This document shows, piece by piece, positions 1 to 10,400 of a stretch of DNA of 64,000 bases (positions within the stretch are counted from its first letter, which is position 1; each line of letters starts with the position of its first letter). A program made the position numbers and the translations under genes. The notes below the pieces were generated by a model, which worked only from the letters and a program-made list of their open reading frames with translations, ran no database searches and had not been told where the DNA came from. This DNA is from Tichowtungia aerotolerans. Lineage in GTDB: Bacteria > Verrucomicrobiota > Kiritimatiellia > Kiritimatiellales > Tichowtungiaceae. The DNA is taken from NCBI RefSeq assembly GCF_009905215.1, contig NZ_CP047593.1, positions 1,368,900 through 1,432,899 of the forward strand, in the 5' to 3' direction.

Positions 1-492
1 CAGGTTACATTTAAAGGATCACCCGTTCAAACCGTCGGAGAACTTCCCGGCGCAGGAAACCCAGCTCCGGATTTCACGCTGGTCAAACGAGATCTTTCTG
101 AAACCTCATTGTCCAACTACAAAGGTAAAAAACTTGTCCTGAATATTTTCCCGAGCATCGACACCGGCGTTTGCGCCGCTTCTGTGCGGGTGTTCAATTC
201 TCAGGCAACCAACCTGGAAAACACTGCTGTTCTTTGCATTTCAGTCGACCTCCCGTTTGCGCAGGAGCGCTTCTGCGGCGCAGAAGGAATCGAAAACGCA
301 GAAACCGTTTCGGCTTTTCGTTCCGATTTCGGAAGCGCCTACGGCGTAACCATTGCCGACGGGCCGCTGGCCGGGCTATTCTCCCGTGCCGTCGTTGTCA
401 TCGACGAAGATGGAAAAGTGGTCTACACAGAACAGGTTCCGGAAATTGCCCAGGAACCGGACTACGATGCTGCGCTTGCCGCGTTGAAATAA
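1..492 (+). CDS. tpx: Thiol peroxidase Tpx (5' end outside window)
   Basis: Atypical 2-Cys peroxiredoxin that reduces hydroperoxides with electrons from thioredoxin. The reading frame is open from the first base, and by comparison with E. coli Tpx only about three N-terminal residues are missing. The peroxidatic cysteine lies in the motif [13 protein letters not shown] (about residue 58 of the visible part) and the resolving cysteine in RFCGAEG (about residue 92), the usual Tpx spacing. The C-terminus ends [12 protein letters not shown] as in the family. An in-frame TTG at 109 is internal, not the start. The next gene, a glutathione-peroxidase-type enzyme, starts 12 bp downstream, so the two probably form a peroxide-defence operon. 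A thioredoxin reductase gene is present at 47.5 kb. Confidence 0.95.
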   Translation, partial: QVTFKGSPVQTVGELPGAGNPAPDFTLVKRDLSETSLSNYKGKKLVLNIFPSIDTGVCAASVRVFNSQATNLENTAVLCISVDLPFAQERFCGAEGIENAETVSAFRSDFGSAYGVTIADGPLAGLFSRAVVVIDEDGKVVYTEQVPEIAQEPDYDAALAALK

Positions 493-504
493 AAGAGGTG
501 CGCC

Positions 505-1053
505 ATGAAAAAACTGCTGCGACTGTTTGCCGGGGTTACCGCGACCGCCGGAGCGGTCGCAGCCGGTTCGGTGTATGATTTTTCTGCAGAAACCATCACC
601 GGCGAACCACAATCACTTGCCCAATACAAAGAGCAGGTGCTGCTGATTGTCAACACCGCCAGCAAATGCGGGTTCACCAAACAATACGCCGGGCTGCAGG
701 ACCTGTATGAGAAATACAAAGACAGCGGTCTCGTCGTACTCGGCTTCCCGGCCAACAACTTCGGCGGACAGGAACCCGGTACCAACCAGGAAATTGCGCA
801 GTTCTGTTCCACGCGCTTCAACGTCACCTTTCCAATGTTTGGAAAAATCTCGGTAAAGGGCGACGATATCGATCCGCTCTATGCCTGGCTGACCGCGCAC
901 CCCAACGGAGCCAAGGTCTCCTGGAACTTCAATAAATTCCTGGTCGGCCGCAATGGCGATTTGATTGCGCACTTCGGAAGTCGTACCGCGCCGGATGATC
1001 CCAAACTGACCGAAGCCATCGAAAAAGCCCTCGCAGAACCGGCTCAGAATTAA
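505..1053 (+). CDS. Glutathione peroxidase family protein (thioredoxin-dependent type likely)
   Basis: Gpx/BtuE-type thiol peroxidase of 182 aa. The catalytic tetrad is visible: Cys55 in NTASKCGFT, Gln89 in NNFGGQEPG, and Trp140-Asn141 in VSWNFNKFL. The peroxidatic residue is cysteine, not selenocysteine. The first 20 residues are hydrophobic with a basic start (MKKLLRLFAG), so export or membrane anchoring is possible, although a clear signal-peptidase site is not obvious. GAGG lies upstream of the ATG. It follows tpx by 12 bp. Bacterial Gpx proteins of this kind usually take electrons from thioredoxin; that preference is inferred from the family. Its tail overlaps the tail of the opposite gene by 4 bp. 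Confidence 0.92.
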   Translation: MKKLLRLFAGVTATAGAVAAGSVYDFSAETITGEPQSLAQYKEQVLLIVNTASKCGFTKQYAGLQDLYEKYKDSGLVVLGFPANNFGGQEPGTNQEIAQFCSTRFNVTFPMFGKISVKGDDIDPLYAWLTAHPNGAKVSWNFNKFLVGRNGDLIAHFGSRTAPDDPKLTEAIEKALAEPAQN

Positions 1054-1784
1054 ACAACCGGTTCTGTCAGCCATTTCCAGTAGCGCACCGGCATCCACTG
1101 CCGCTGCAGGCCCGGGTTCATGCGCTCGCGAATGGTCGCGGACCGGAAATAGGTCTGCCAAAGCTGCTGGACTTCATCCTCGTTTTCCGAGGTTTGGAAA
1201 CTCTCCGGCGGAGCCACATAATCCACACTGTCCCGATTCCAACCGATAGCCAGGTTGCGGCGCATATCGTGAATGATTCCGCGCTCGCCGGGCAGCCGGC
1301 GGCGGAAGTGATGCGCCAGCGGCAACAGCACCTGATGGTCGGGCTCGACCGGGGCCCACAGTGTGCCGTCATCCAGCTCGCGGAAACGCAGCAGTCCTTT
1401 CAGCCGATGGATTTCGCCACCGACCTTTTGCGACACATCGTGAACCGCTTTCACCGCCGGGTTGGCGTGCCAGCGATCGACGTCTTTTCCGCGAATCAGG
1501 CCTTCGCGCAGATAAAAGTAGAGCGAAAGGTCCAGATTCGGCAGGTCTGAGAGCAGGACATACATCACATGCCGAACAGCTTGAGACGAAATATCCTCAC
1601 GTATCCGCCGCATGAGCTTACGGGCCGCAGCGTCATCGCTTTCAACCAGCACATCGCTTCCGAAAAGCGAAACCTGATGTCCCGCTTCCGGCTGAATATC
1701 CTCCGGTGTCAGCGAATCAGCCAGCGCAACCGAAAGAGCACTCAACCGCCCGTCAATGGAACCATTGTGAATATAGGTGATCAC
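1050..1784 (-). CDS. TIGR03915-family putative DNA repair/metabolism protein (DUF4130)
   Basis: A 244-aa protein of the DUF4130/TIGR03915 family, which almost always sits beside a TIGR03916 radical SAM protein and is thought to act with it in DNA modification or repair; the reaction is not established. Recognisable stretches are YLREGLIRGKDV, VGGEIHRLKGLLRF, the WAPVEPDHQVLLPLAHHF block and a C-terminal WQTYFRSATIRERMNPGLQ block. Its start overlaps the stop of the radical SAM gene by 4 bp (ATGA), implying translational coupling. In this family the C-terminal half resembles uracil-DNA glycosylase-like repair proteins; that relation is recalled family knowledge, not shown here. Confidence 0.85.
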   Translation of the reverse strand: MITYIHNGSIDGRLSALSVALADSLTPEDIQPEAGHQVSLFGSDVLVESDDAAARKLMRRIREDISSQAVRHVMYVLLSDLPNLDLSLYFYLREGLIRGKDVDRWHANPAVKAVHDVSQKVGGEIHRLKGLLRFRELDDGTLWAPVEPDHQVLLPLAHHFRRRLPGERGIIHDMRRNLAIGWNRDSVDYVAPPESFQTSENEDEVQQLWQTYFRSATIRERMNPGLQRQWMPVRYWKWLTEPVV

Positions 1785-3016
1785 AACGGCAGCTCCAACT
1801 GGTTCGGGGCCGTCCGGTTGCGAGGGCCAGACGCCATCAGGATTTGGCGAACTGAGGCACGCGGCATACGCAATGCATCCAGCGGATCGCGCCCGGCGCA
1901 GGTAATGAAAAACTGTGCGCGCTTCATGACGACGCCGAATTTGGACAGGTCTTCACGGCGAAGGGCGGCGATGCGGCGCGAGGTTACCATGCGCTGGGCC
2001 GAACGGAATCCGACGCCCGGAATCCGCAGAAGCTCTTCGTAGTCCGCGCGGTTTACATCGATGGGAAAGCGCTCGGGGTGCCGCAGCGCCCAGGCGGTTT
2101 TGGGGTCGAGCTGTTCATCGAGAAACGGTGCATCGGCGGGCAGAATTTCATCGCAGGCGAAACCGTAGAGGCGCATCAGCCAGTCGGCCTGGTACAGCCG
2201 GTGTTCGCGCAGCAGGTGAGGGCGGGTGCCGGTTACGGCCGGGTTGACTGGAATATAAGAGGAAAAATAGACGCGCTTCAGGTCGTAATGACGGTACAGG
2301 CTGTCCGAAAGCGTCAGGATACGTCGGTCGTCTTCCGGAGTTGCCCCAATAATCAGCTGCGTACTTTGTCCGGCCGGAGCAAACATGGGCGCCTTTTTAT
2401 GTTTTTTACGCTCTGCGCGGCTCTCGGTGATTCCTCGGCCGATGCTTCTCATCGGCGTCAGGATGTCGGTTTTGGTTTTCTGCGGTGCCAGTTTTCTGAG
2501 CGAATCTTCCGATGGCAGCTCAATGTTGACGCTGATTCGATCGCAGCAAAGCCCGGCGCGGCGGACCAGCTCATCACTCGCGCCTGGAATCGTTTTTAAA
2601 TGGATGTAGCCGCCAAAGTGCTGTTCGCGGCGGAGCATTTCCACCACTTTGACCAGTCGTTCCATGGTATAATCTGGGCTTTTTTCGACGGCGGAGCTGA
2701 GAAACAGGCCCTCAATGTAGTTGCGGCGATAAAAATTCATGGTCAACTCGACCACTTCCTCCGGCGTAAACGACGCCCGAGGCAGGTCATTGGAGTAGCG
2801 GCTGACACAATAGGCGCAATCGTAGACGCAGCGGTTGGTAAACAGAATTTTGAGCAGCGACACGCAGCGGCCGTCCGGCGTCCAGCTGTGGCAGATACCG
2901 GACGAAGCCGCTTCGCCGGTGCCGCCGCGGTTTTTACGCGACGATCCGCTCGACGAACACGAAGCATCGTATTTCGCCGCATCGGACAGGATGGCGAGCT
3001 TTTGCTGGACAGTCAT
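1781..3016 (-). CDS. TIGR03916-family radical SAM protein, putative DNA modification/repair
   Basis: A 411-aa radical SAM enzyme. The cluster motif CxxxCxxC is in RCVYDCAYCVSRYSND near residue 68. The C-terminal part has a helix-hairpin-helix DNA-binding motif (IPGVGFRSAQRMV, about residue 330), which fits a DNA substrate. The N-terminal DAAKYDASCSSSGS stretch is characteristic of TIGR03916 proteins. It is the first gene of a two-gene operon with the overlapping DUF4130 gene. The substrate is unknown for the family. It is divergent from msrA across a 60-bp gap that must hold both promoters. Confidence 0.88.
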   Translation of the reverse strand: MTVQQKLAILSDAAKYDASCSSSGSSRKNRGGTGEAASSGICHSWTPDGRCVSLLKILFTNRCVYDCAYCVSRYSNDLPRASFTPEEVVELTMNFYRRNYIEGLFLSSAVEKSPDYTMERLVKVVEMLRREQHFGGYIHLKTIPGASDELVRRAGLCCDRISVNIELPSEDSLRKLAPQKTKTDILTPMRSIGRGITESRAERKKHKKAPMFAPAGQSTQLIIGATPEDDRRILTLSDSLYRHYDLKRVYFSSYIPVNPAVTGTRPHLLREHRLYQADWLMRLYGFACDEILPADAPFLDEQLDPKTAWALRHPERFPIDVNRADYEELLRIPGVGFRSAQRMVTSRRIAALRREDLSKFGVVMKRAQFFITCAGRDPLDALRMPRASVRQILMASGPRNRTAPNQLELPL

Positions 3017-3076
3017 GGTACCCTATGAACGTTTTCCGGGGAGAGGAATCCAATTATACAACGGAGGTCAACCGTC

Positions 3077-3619
3077 ATGAAACACGTAATTATATTAACT
3101 GTTTCTATACTGATGATAGGAGGCGTTATGGCTGAGACACAAAAAGCAACCTTTGCCGCCGGCTGTTTCTGGGGCGTGGAATCCGCATTCCGAACCGTGG
3201 ACGGCGTCATCGACACACAAGTCGGCTATTGCGGAGGATCGACCGACAACCCGACCTATAAACAGGTGTGTACCGGCCGAACAGGACACGCTGAAGCGCT
3301 TGAAATCACATTTGATCCAAATGTGATTTCCTACAAACAACTGGTCGAGCTGTTCTGGCGAGTGCACGATCCGACGCAGGTAAACCGCCAGGGACCGGAT
3401 TTCGGTACACAGTACCGCTCGATGATTTTTGTTCATTCGCCGGAACAGAAAGAGATCGCTGAAAAATCAAAAGCAGACCTCGCAGCCTCGGGAAAATACA
3501 GAAAACCGATTGCCACACAGATTGTGCCCGCCGGCACATTCTGGCGCGCCGAAGAATATCACCAGCGCTACTTTGAGAAGAATGGAGGTCCGGTCTGTCA
3601 CTTTTTCAGCGAGCCATAA
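3077..3619 (+). CDS. msrA: Peptide methionine sulfoxide reductase MsrA (secreted form)
   Basis: Reduces the S-epimer of methionine sulfoxide in proteins. The catalytic motif GCFWG places the nucleophile at Cys30; VGYCGG and the [12 protein letters not shown] block are also typical. The first 19 residues form a hydrophobic signal peptide ending near VMA-ET, so this copy probably works in the periplasm. GGAGG lies just upstream of the ATG. The C-terminus ([10 protein letters not shown]) is complete. It lies close to tpx and gpx, suggesting a local cluster for oxidative damage. Confidence 0.94.
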   Translation: MKHVIILTVSILMIGGVMAETQKATFAAGCFWGVESAFRTVDGVIDTQVGYCGGSTDNPTYKQVCTGRTGHAEALEITFDPNVISYKQLVELFWRVHDPTQVNRQGPDFGTQYRSMIFVHSPEQKEIAEKSKADLAASGKYRKPIATQIVPAGTFWRAEEYHQRYFEKNGGPVCHFFSEP

Positions 3620-3637
3620 TCCAGAGGCAAACCTTTC

Positions 3638-3656
3638 TTTTCCAGACCTTGAAAAA
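3638..3656. repeat. Dispersed TTCCA/TGGAA palindrome, imperfect copy
   Basis: TTTTCCA-GACCT-TG-AAAA; one G is missing from the right arm. It lies 20 bp after msrA and belongs to the intergenic palindrome family described in the findings. Confidence 0.5.
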
Positions 3657-3888
3657 ACCCGCGAACTCTCATAGAATGAATTCCGCCGTTTGGAAACTCC
3701 CTGAAATCCGTGATTCTATCGCCTTGCTTTTCCGGCCCAACAGCGTACATTCGCGCGACTTTTTTGAGAAGCGACAGAGCCGCTTCGGTTATTTGTTATC
3801 GGTTAGTGAAGTTTTGGTAAAGTGCCTGAACCTCCAACCCCGGTTAATTGATAACCGGTAAATGATAACTGTTTTACAAAATAAAAAT

Positions 3889-5688
3889 ATGAGAAACGAA
3901 AACATTCGCAATGTGGCAATTATCGCGCACGTCGACCACGGCAAAACCACGCTGGTCGACCAGATTATCAAACAGGCCCATATCCTGCGCGACAGCGAGT
4001 TTCAGGAGTGCATGCTCGACAGCAACGACCTCGAGCGCGAGCGCGGCATCACCATTCTTTCCAAAAATATCAGTGTTGTTTACAACGGCGTGAAGATCAA
4101 CGTCATCGACACTCCCGGCCATAGCGACTTCGGCGGGCAGGTGGAGCGCGTTCTCAACCTGGCCGACGGCGTGCTGCTGCTGGTCGACTCTGCCGAGGGT
4201 CCGATGCCGCAAACCCGCTTCGTGCTGGATAAAGCGCTGGAACTGAACCTCAAGCCCGTTGTAATCGTCAACAAAGCAGATAAACCGGACGCCCGCTGTG
4301 ATGAAGTTCACGATATGGTTTTCGACCTTTTCTGCGAACTGGAAGCCAATGACGACCAGCTCGACTTCCCCATGCTCTACGCCTCCGGCCGTGACGGCTG
4401 GGCGGTCAAAGACCTTGATGATCCCCGCGATTCCATCAAGCCGATCATGGACGCTATTGTTGAGCATATTCCCGGCCCGCCGGTTCATGAGGGTGCTGTA
4501 CAAATGCAGGCCACCACGCTCGACTATAACGACTATGTCGGCCGTATCGGCATCGGCCGCGTCTACCGCGGTACGCTCGACCTGAAAACTCCGGTTTCCA
4601 TCGTCAAACGCGACGGAACCGTGCGCCCGGTTCAACTCAAGGAAATCCATACATTCGAAGGTCTCGGCCGCGTCAAGAAAGAGTCCATCGAATGCGGCGA
4701 CCTGTGCGCCATTTCCGGAATTGTCGATATCGACATTGGCGACACCATCGCCGACCGCGAACATCCGGAAGCCCTGCCGCTGATCGCGCTTGATGAACCG
4801 ACCCTTTCCATGACCTTCCGCGTCAACGACAGCCCGTTCTTTGGAAAAGACGGAAAATACGTCACCAGTCGTCACATTCGCGAGCGCCTGCTCAAAGAAT
4901 GCGAACGCGACGTGGCTCTGCGCGTTGAAGAAGCCGGCGGAGACAGCTTTATTGTCAGCGGTCGCGGCGTACTTCATCTTTCAATCCTCATCGAAAACAT
5001 GCGCCGCGAGGGCTTTGAACTCACCGTCGCCCAGCCGCAGGTGATCTACCACGAAAAACACGGCAAAAAAGAGGAGCCGATTGAAATTCTCACCGTCGAT
5101 GTCCCTGATGAATTCGCCGGAAAAGCCATTGAGCTGATCGGAACACGACGCGGAGAAATGGTACGCATGGATCAGCATGGAGTCCGCAAAAATATTGTTT
5201 TCCACATTCCGACCCGCGGGCTGATTGGGATTCGAAGCAAACTGATGACCGCATCGGCCGGCGAAGCGGTTGTTTCGCATCGCTTTGTGCACTACGGCCC
5301 CTTCGCCGGAGAAATTGAAACGCGCAACAACGGCGTACTGGTCAGCATGGGCAACGGCGCAGCCGTTGCCTACGCTATTGATGCTCTGCAGCAGCGCGGC
5401 GTCTTCTTCATCGATCCCGGCGAAGAGTGCTACGAGGGAATGATCGTTGCCGAGCACTGCCTGGACAAAGACCTGCCGGTTAACGTGCAGAAAGCCAAGC
5501 AGCTCACCAACGTCCGCGCTTCCGGAACCGACCGCGCAATGAAAATCGCTCCGGCCCAGAAGCAAAGCCTGGAAGAGGCGCTCGAATACATCGCCTCTGA
5601 CGAACTGGTGGAAGTAACACCGAATCATATCCGCCTGCGTAAGCGCTGGCTCACCGAAAACGAGCGCAAACGCATGGCAAAAAAGTAA
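3889..5688 (+). CDS. typA: Translational GTPase TypA/BipA
   Basis: Ribosome-associated GTPase of the EF-G family involved in 50S assembly and stress or cold adaptation. The G1 motif AHVDHGKTT, switch-[10 protein letters not shown]3 [10 protein letters not shown] and G4 NKADKPDAR are all present. The C-terminal TypA-specific domain carries GTRRGEM and [15 protein letters not shown]. About 600 aa, the normal family length. I place the start at the ATG before [17 protein letters not shown] because TypA proteins begin just ahead of that strand; an in-frame ATG at 3862 adds nine residues. Neither start has a strong ribosome-binding site. Confidence 0.95.
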   Translation: MRNENIRNVAIIAHVDHGKTTLVDQIIKQAHILRDSEFQECMLDSNDLERERGITILSKNISVVYNGVKINVIDTPGHSDFGGQVERVLNLADGVLLLVDSAEGPMPQTRFVLDKALELNLKPVVIVNKADKPDARCDEVHDMVFDLFCELEANDDQLDFPMLYASGRDGWAVKDLDDPRDSIKPIMDAIVEHIPGPPVHEGAVQMQATTLDYNDYVGRIGIGRVYRGTLDLKTPVSIVKRDGTVRPVQLKEIHTFEGLGRVKKESIECGDLCAISGIVDIDIGDTIADREHPEALPLIALDEPTLSMTFRVNDSPFFGKDGKYVTSRHIRERLLKECERDVALRVEEAGGDSFIVSGRGVLHLSILIENMRREGFELTVAQPQVIYHEKHGKKEEPIEILTVDVPDEFAGKAIELIGTRRGEMVRMDQHGVRKNIVFHIPTRGLIGIRSKLMTASAGEAVVSHRFVHYGPFAGEIETRNNGVLVSMGNGAAVAYAIDALQQRGVFFIDPGEECYEGMIVAEHCLDKDLPVNVQKAKQLTNVRASGTDRAMKIAPAQKQSLEEALEYIASDELVEVTPNHIRLRKRWLTENERKRMAKK

Positions 5689-5698
5689 GGCGTACTGT

Positions 5699-6919
5699 TT
5701 ATTGTGTATTGTGTGCGGCGTGCATCACTTCTTTCAGTGGCACGCCGCTTTTTTCTGCCAGCGCAACGCAATCGTCGTATTCGGGAGTTGCCGAGCAAAC
5801 TCTTCCATTCAGCGAACTGATTTTGACACGCACTGAGCCCCAAGGAGTTTCGGTGGTTTCTTCGCGACGGTTAAGAGCTGTACGATCCACCGGAAAAGAT
5901 CGGATTCCGATGGAGGTCGTTTCTTCAAAAATGATCCATTCCAGCTCATTTTTGATTAAAATGGGGCACAAAACAGATAATTTAATGCCGGAACGGCCTT
6001 TTTTCATCACAACCGGCGTTTGCCACACATCGAGTGCACCAGCGTCAAAGAGGCGGTCCATTGCATAACTGATGACCTGCGGATTGCAATCATCAATGTT
6101 GGTTTCCAGAACCAGTAAATCTGTTTTTTGCCGGTCCTGTTGGTCACTGCTCTGCATTCGCACAACTTCTCTCGCTTCGCTCGGATCCAAGGTTGGGAAC
6201 CGTCCCAGCTCAGCGCGCAGTACATTCGGAATTTCAAGGTCCCAGCCGCCGGCGCCATAGGCGGTTTTTTCGGTGACAAATCCTTCGGGCCGATCGCCAA
6301 AGCTGTCGCAAAGCGTTGCAATTAAAGCCGCGCCGGTCGGTGTCAGCAGTTCCTTTTCAACACTGCCCTGAGTGTAAGGAATTCCATGCAGAAGTTCAGC
6401 GGTGGCCGGCGCGGGAATCGGCATGGACCCGTGGGCGCATTCAATGAATCCAAACCCTGTGCGCAGGTTTCCGGCAACTATTTTTTCAATGCCGAGAGCT
6501 TCAAGACCGGAAACGGTTCCGACCACATCGATGATGGCGTCCACTGCGCCGACTTCGTGGAAATGGATTTTTTCAACGGTGGTTCCGTGTACTTTTGCTT
6601 CGGCCTCGGCCAGTTTGGTGAAGACAGCAATGCTGCGCTGTTTGACGCGATCGCTCAGGTCAGCTGCTTCTATGATTTCAACGATATGGCGCAGGTGCCG
6701 GTGCGGCTGGTGTTCATGGGGATCGAGTTCGACATCAAAGAGCGTTGCCTCAATTCCCATTTTGACCGTCTTTTCAAATTTTAAGGTATAACCGGAAACG
6801 GGCAGGGCGCTCACGGTTTCGCGCAAAGCCTCTTCGGAGTATCCCGCATCGAGCAGGGCTCCAATAAACATGTTGCCGCTGATTCCTGAATATCCGGACA
6901 GATAAAGAGATTTATTCAT
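5699..6919 (-). CDS. larC: Nickel-pincer cofactor biosynthesis protein LarC
   Basis: LarC inserts nickel into the pincer cofactor precursor made by LarB and LarE (CTP-dependent cyclometallase). The protein starts MNKSLYLSGYSGISGNMFIGALLDAG, typical of the DUF111/LarC family, and contains KIHFHEVGAVDAIIDVVG and LLTPTGAALIA. The LarC1 and LarC2 halves are continuous here, about 406 aa, so the programmed frameshift known from Lactobacillus larC is not needed. The ORF could extend to 7186, but the MNKSLYL start fits the family and overlaps the upstream lipoprotein stop by 8 bp. larB and larE lie upstream on the same strand. Confidence 0.92.
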   Translation of the reverse strand: MNKSLYLSGYSGISGNMFIGALLDAGYSEEALRETVSALPVSGYTLKFEKTVKMGIEATLFDVELDPHEHQPHRHLRHIVEIIEAADLSDRVKQRSIAVFTKLAEAEAKVHGTTVEKIHFHEVGAVDAIIDVVGTVSGLEALGIEKIVAGNLRTGFGFIECAHGSMPIPAPATAELLHGIPYTQGSVEKELLTPTGAALIATLCDSFGDRPEGFVTEKTAYGAGGWDLEIPNVLRAELGRFPTLDPSEAREVVRMQSSDQQDRQKTDLLVLETNIDDCNPQVISYAMDRLFDAGALDVWQTPVVMKKGRSGIKLSVLCPILIKNELEWIIFEETTSIGIRSFPVDRTALNRREETTETPWGSVRVKISSLNGRVCSATPEYDDCVALAEKSGVPLKEVMHAAHNTQ

Positions 6920-7454
6920 TTGCTGTTTCCTTTGGCTGAAGAACCCATTTGCGATTTTCCCAATTGGAATTGAACTTCTTATTTTCTTTTTCGCACAAAC
7001 GGCGACTGAATTCATTGCAAAAACGCTCCATTTCCGGATCATCGATTCTGCGCGGATGCAAGAGGTGTCCGATTTCATGACCGAGCAGATAATAAAACCG
7101 CTCATGAGAGGGAGGAACCCCGACGTAAATACAAAAAACGCCTTTCTCGGCATCAACGATCTCGTTTCGCGAAAAATACTGTCCAACCCGATAGTTCTTC
7201 GCAGTTTCTGTCTTTTTTGAAAACCGAAGCATGACTCGGTTTACCGGAGTTTCCGGGAAACCGTATTCGGTTTGGAGAAAAGCAATTCCGGTATCCCGAA
7301 AACTAAGAGCGTGCGGGTCGGAAATGGTCTGGTAGCACGCATGCCACGGAATATCCGGCGGCTTATCGATCAGTGTTGTGCAGCCGGAGAGCAGAAAAAG
7401 GATCCCGGCTGCTGCCGCTATCCTTTTTCCAACCTTTGGAAAATCAGAACTCAT
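6912..7454 (-). CDS. Lipoprotein with HExxH zinc-peptidase motif
   Basis: A 180-aa protein with a lipoprotein signal (hydrophobic stretch, then LLSGC, lipobox cysteine at 25). It carries HEIGHLLHPRR (residues 126-130 for HExxH) followed by EMERFCNEF, where a downstream acid could be the third zinc ligand, as in small ImmA/IrrE-like or M48-like peptidases. I do not recognise a precise family. The gene overlaps the 3' end of the autotransporter gene by 11 bp and larC by 8 bp, so all three are probably translated from one message. A dispersed palindrome lies in its first codons and encodes DFPKVGK. A role in processing the neighbouring autotransporter is possible but unproven. Confidence 0.75.
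   Translation of the reverse strand: MSSDFPKVGKRIAAAAGILFLLSGCTTLIDKPPDIPWHACYQTISDPHALSFRDTGIAFLQTEYGFPETPVNRVMLRFSKKTETAKNYRVGQYFSRNEIVDAEKGVFCIYVGVPPSHERFYYLLGHEIGHLLHPRRIDDPEMERFCNEFSRRLCEKENKKFNSNWENRKWVLQPKETANE
7425..7443. repeat. Dispersed palindrome, perfect copy inside start of a gene
   Basis: TTTTCCAA-CCT-TTGGAAAA, eight-base perfect arms with a three-base centre. Unusually for this family it lies inside a coding start, between the end of the autotransporter gene and the signal peptide of the lipoprotein gene. Confidence 0.75.
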
Positions 7455-10400
7455 ACTTCAGTGTAAAATCGATCAAGTGGTTCTGCCAGTTGCCGGAAAA
7501 AGAGGGCTCGTAGCCAATGCCGATATGCAATGCATCAGTCAGCCCTAAATCGGCCCGCGCGCCGAGAATCAGCGCAGCCCGATCCGCCTCCGGGCTGGAC
7601 GCACGTTGTCCAACTCCAATGACTTCTGTATTAACCGTTACACTGTTATCCAGCAGCTCGCATTGCACGCCCGCTTTGAGCTCAAGCCGAAGCGGCTTGG
7701 AATTTTCAAGCTCCCACTTGCGACTCAGACGGGCACCGCCTTCGATCTGCCAATTGTCGGTTCCGTTCGCACGGACGGTTAGCGGGGAGGGGCCCCCTTG
7801 ATCCGTGTACTCATCCTGATGTCCGGAAATATAGGTGGAGCGAATATACGGCTCAAGTTCTATGGCTTGGGTTTTGCGGGTCAGCCAACCTGCCTCAATC
7901 CAGCCGCCAAACATGGCCGAATCATAATTTCCGGTGTAATGATCCAGCGCAGTATCAGTACGTTCGGTATCGTTATCGGCTCGTGCGTAAAGAAGACCGA
8001 ATTCGCAATAAGCGTTTTCATTAAACCAGTTTCCGTAAAGCGATGTCATAAACATGTCTGTGGACCCGCCGCCGGAGCCGCGCTTCCCATCCAGATCTGT
8101 CCAGGCCTGGCCGGCACCGAAACCGATGATCAACTGTGGATTAATCCGTTTTTCCACTCCGGCCAGATACCCGGAAGTCTGCCAGTCGAACCCGTCCAGA
8201 GAGCCTTCGGATTTCTGCCCGCCGAAGTCGTTGAATTGGCGCATATAACCGGTCCATTCCCCCGAAGCAAGCAGGGCAGAAGGTCCGGAAGGACCTTCCG
8301 GAGTGCTGCTGTCGGAAGATTGTTCCTCGCGCAGCAGCGTGCGCGCAATGCCGGCATGCTTTGAAACATTGTGCATGACCACATTGGCTGATGCGGCAGA
8401 CGCCTTCGCCACGGAAGGCGTATCTGTTTCCTGAAGCTTCAGTCCGTGAACGGTTGCTAAAACATTCGTTGCCGTTGATGAAAGGCTGAAGTCGTAAACC
8501 GACAAAACATCATTGGTGTCAAACAACCCAAACAGATCTTCAATGCTGCCTGCAGCAATCAGTTCATATTCTGAATATAATTTAAGTGCCTCGGATGACG
8601 TAAGTTTTACCTTTGCTCCTTCATTAATCAGGGTTCCATCCACGGTCATCTTTCCGGTTCCGTCCTCATCGGAAAGTTTAAAGTCAAGCAGAGAGCCGGC
8701 AGCAAAAGTTGCGTCCCCACCGACGTGCAGCTGCGCGCCGCCAGCAAGCGCTACAGTACTGTTCATTCCGGCAAACAGGGATCCACCTATATCAACCACC
8801 CCGGCATGGTCAACGGTTAAATATGCAGGTCCTAGATCAGGAAGCTGTATTGGCCTATTCGTTGGAATGGTTGTCTCGTCGACAGCAGCCAGATAGACAT
8901 CTCCAGCATTTTTCCACATCGATCCGGTTCCGCTTATATGCACCCGGCCGGTTCCGCCGCGCGAGGCAAGGTCGGCATAATCGCTGTAGACCGCGGCACC
9001 ATTCGAAATGATCAAAGAACCCTCTCCCCATGAACCCACTCTCAATGCATACCGGTTGGACCACACTGAGCCGACTCCAATAACATTAACAGTTCCCGCG
9101 GTTCCGTCTCTGCCGATAATCCCTGTATCCGAAAAAACAGACCCGCCGTTTTCAATGGTCATTTCACCGTTGCCCATATGAGCAATGCGAAGCGACTCGG
9201 TATTCCAAACAGAATTGGATCCGGTGATGACAGCAGAGCCGAATGATCCTTTATTAAAGCCCAACATTCCCGCACGCGAGCTGACCACAACACCATTTGT
9301 AATCAACAGCGACCCGTCACCTTTCCATCCGGCTCCCAAAACACCTGTCATATTTTGAGCATCGGTCAGAACCGTGACATCACCAGCCATATTGGTTGCC
9401 AGCGAAGAACCGTCAAACACCACATCCATATCGGAAAGCACGCCGCGAACTGTGACGGTTCCGGTTCCATAAAAATCTTCCGGTGAAAAATAGAGCGTAT
9501 CGGCATCCAGCGATCCCCCGGTGCCGAAATAAACAGACCCATTGTGGTTCGTGAAGTTCATACCAACATATACGACTCCAGCTTCTACCCGGCCGTTATT
9601 CGTAATAACCAGAGAACCATTACCGTAGCGGTCACCGACAAAAAGACCGTCAGAGTACCAGGCCGAATCACTGCCGGTCACCATCACCGACCCGGTCGAT
9701 CCGGCCTGATAACCGATGTATCCGAAATCATTATAAACGGCACCGCCATCAGAAACGGTTAATTGACCCGTCCCGTACCCTCCAACATAAAGATCTGCGG
9801 AGTTGGACCAAATCGAACCGCTTCCGGTGACAACAGCCTGTCCTTCGGCATCTGTATAAAATCCAAGACATCCGTCGCTGTTATAAACCGCACCGCCGTT
9901 TTCAACATTCAGTGTTCCGCTTCCGAAATCGCCCATTCCCAGATACCCGGCGTTCGACCAAACAGATCCCGAACCGGTCACTGTCACCGTACCGGTTGCG
10001 CCTGAATTATACCCAACATATCCTTCACTTGAAAAAACAGTGCCGCCGTTACTGATCACAAGCTCTCCGATGCCGTATTCGCCGACGGAAAGCCAGCTGG
10101 AATTGATCCAGGTCGATCCGTCTCCCGTTACCAATGCTCTTGAGTCTGAATCAAATCCAACATACCCCTCGGTATTGTAAACCGTACCACCGTCCTCAAT
10201 GTTCAGTGTTCCGGAACCTCCCGCTCCAACCAGCAACACGCTGGCATTCAACCAAGCAGAGCCTAAGCCGGTGACTGTTACTGTTCCGGTTCCATAAGGA
10301 GTGTACCCGACATATCCATCATAATTATAAACAGCACCGCCATTCGTGATCATCAGCGTTCCGGTTCCATATTCTCCAACCGAAAGCCAGCTGGAGTTAA

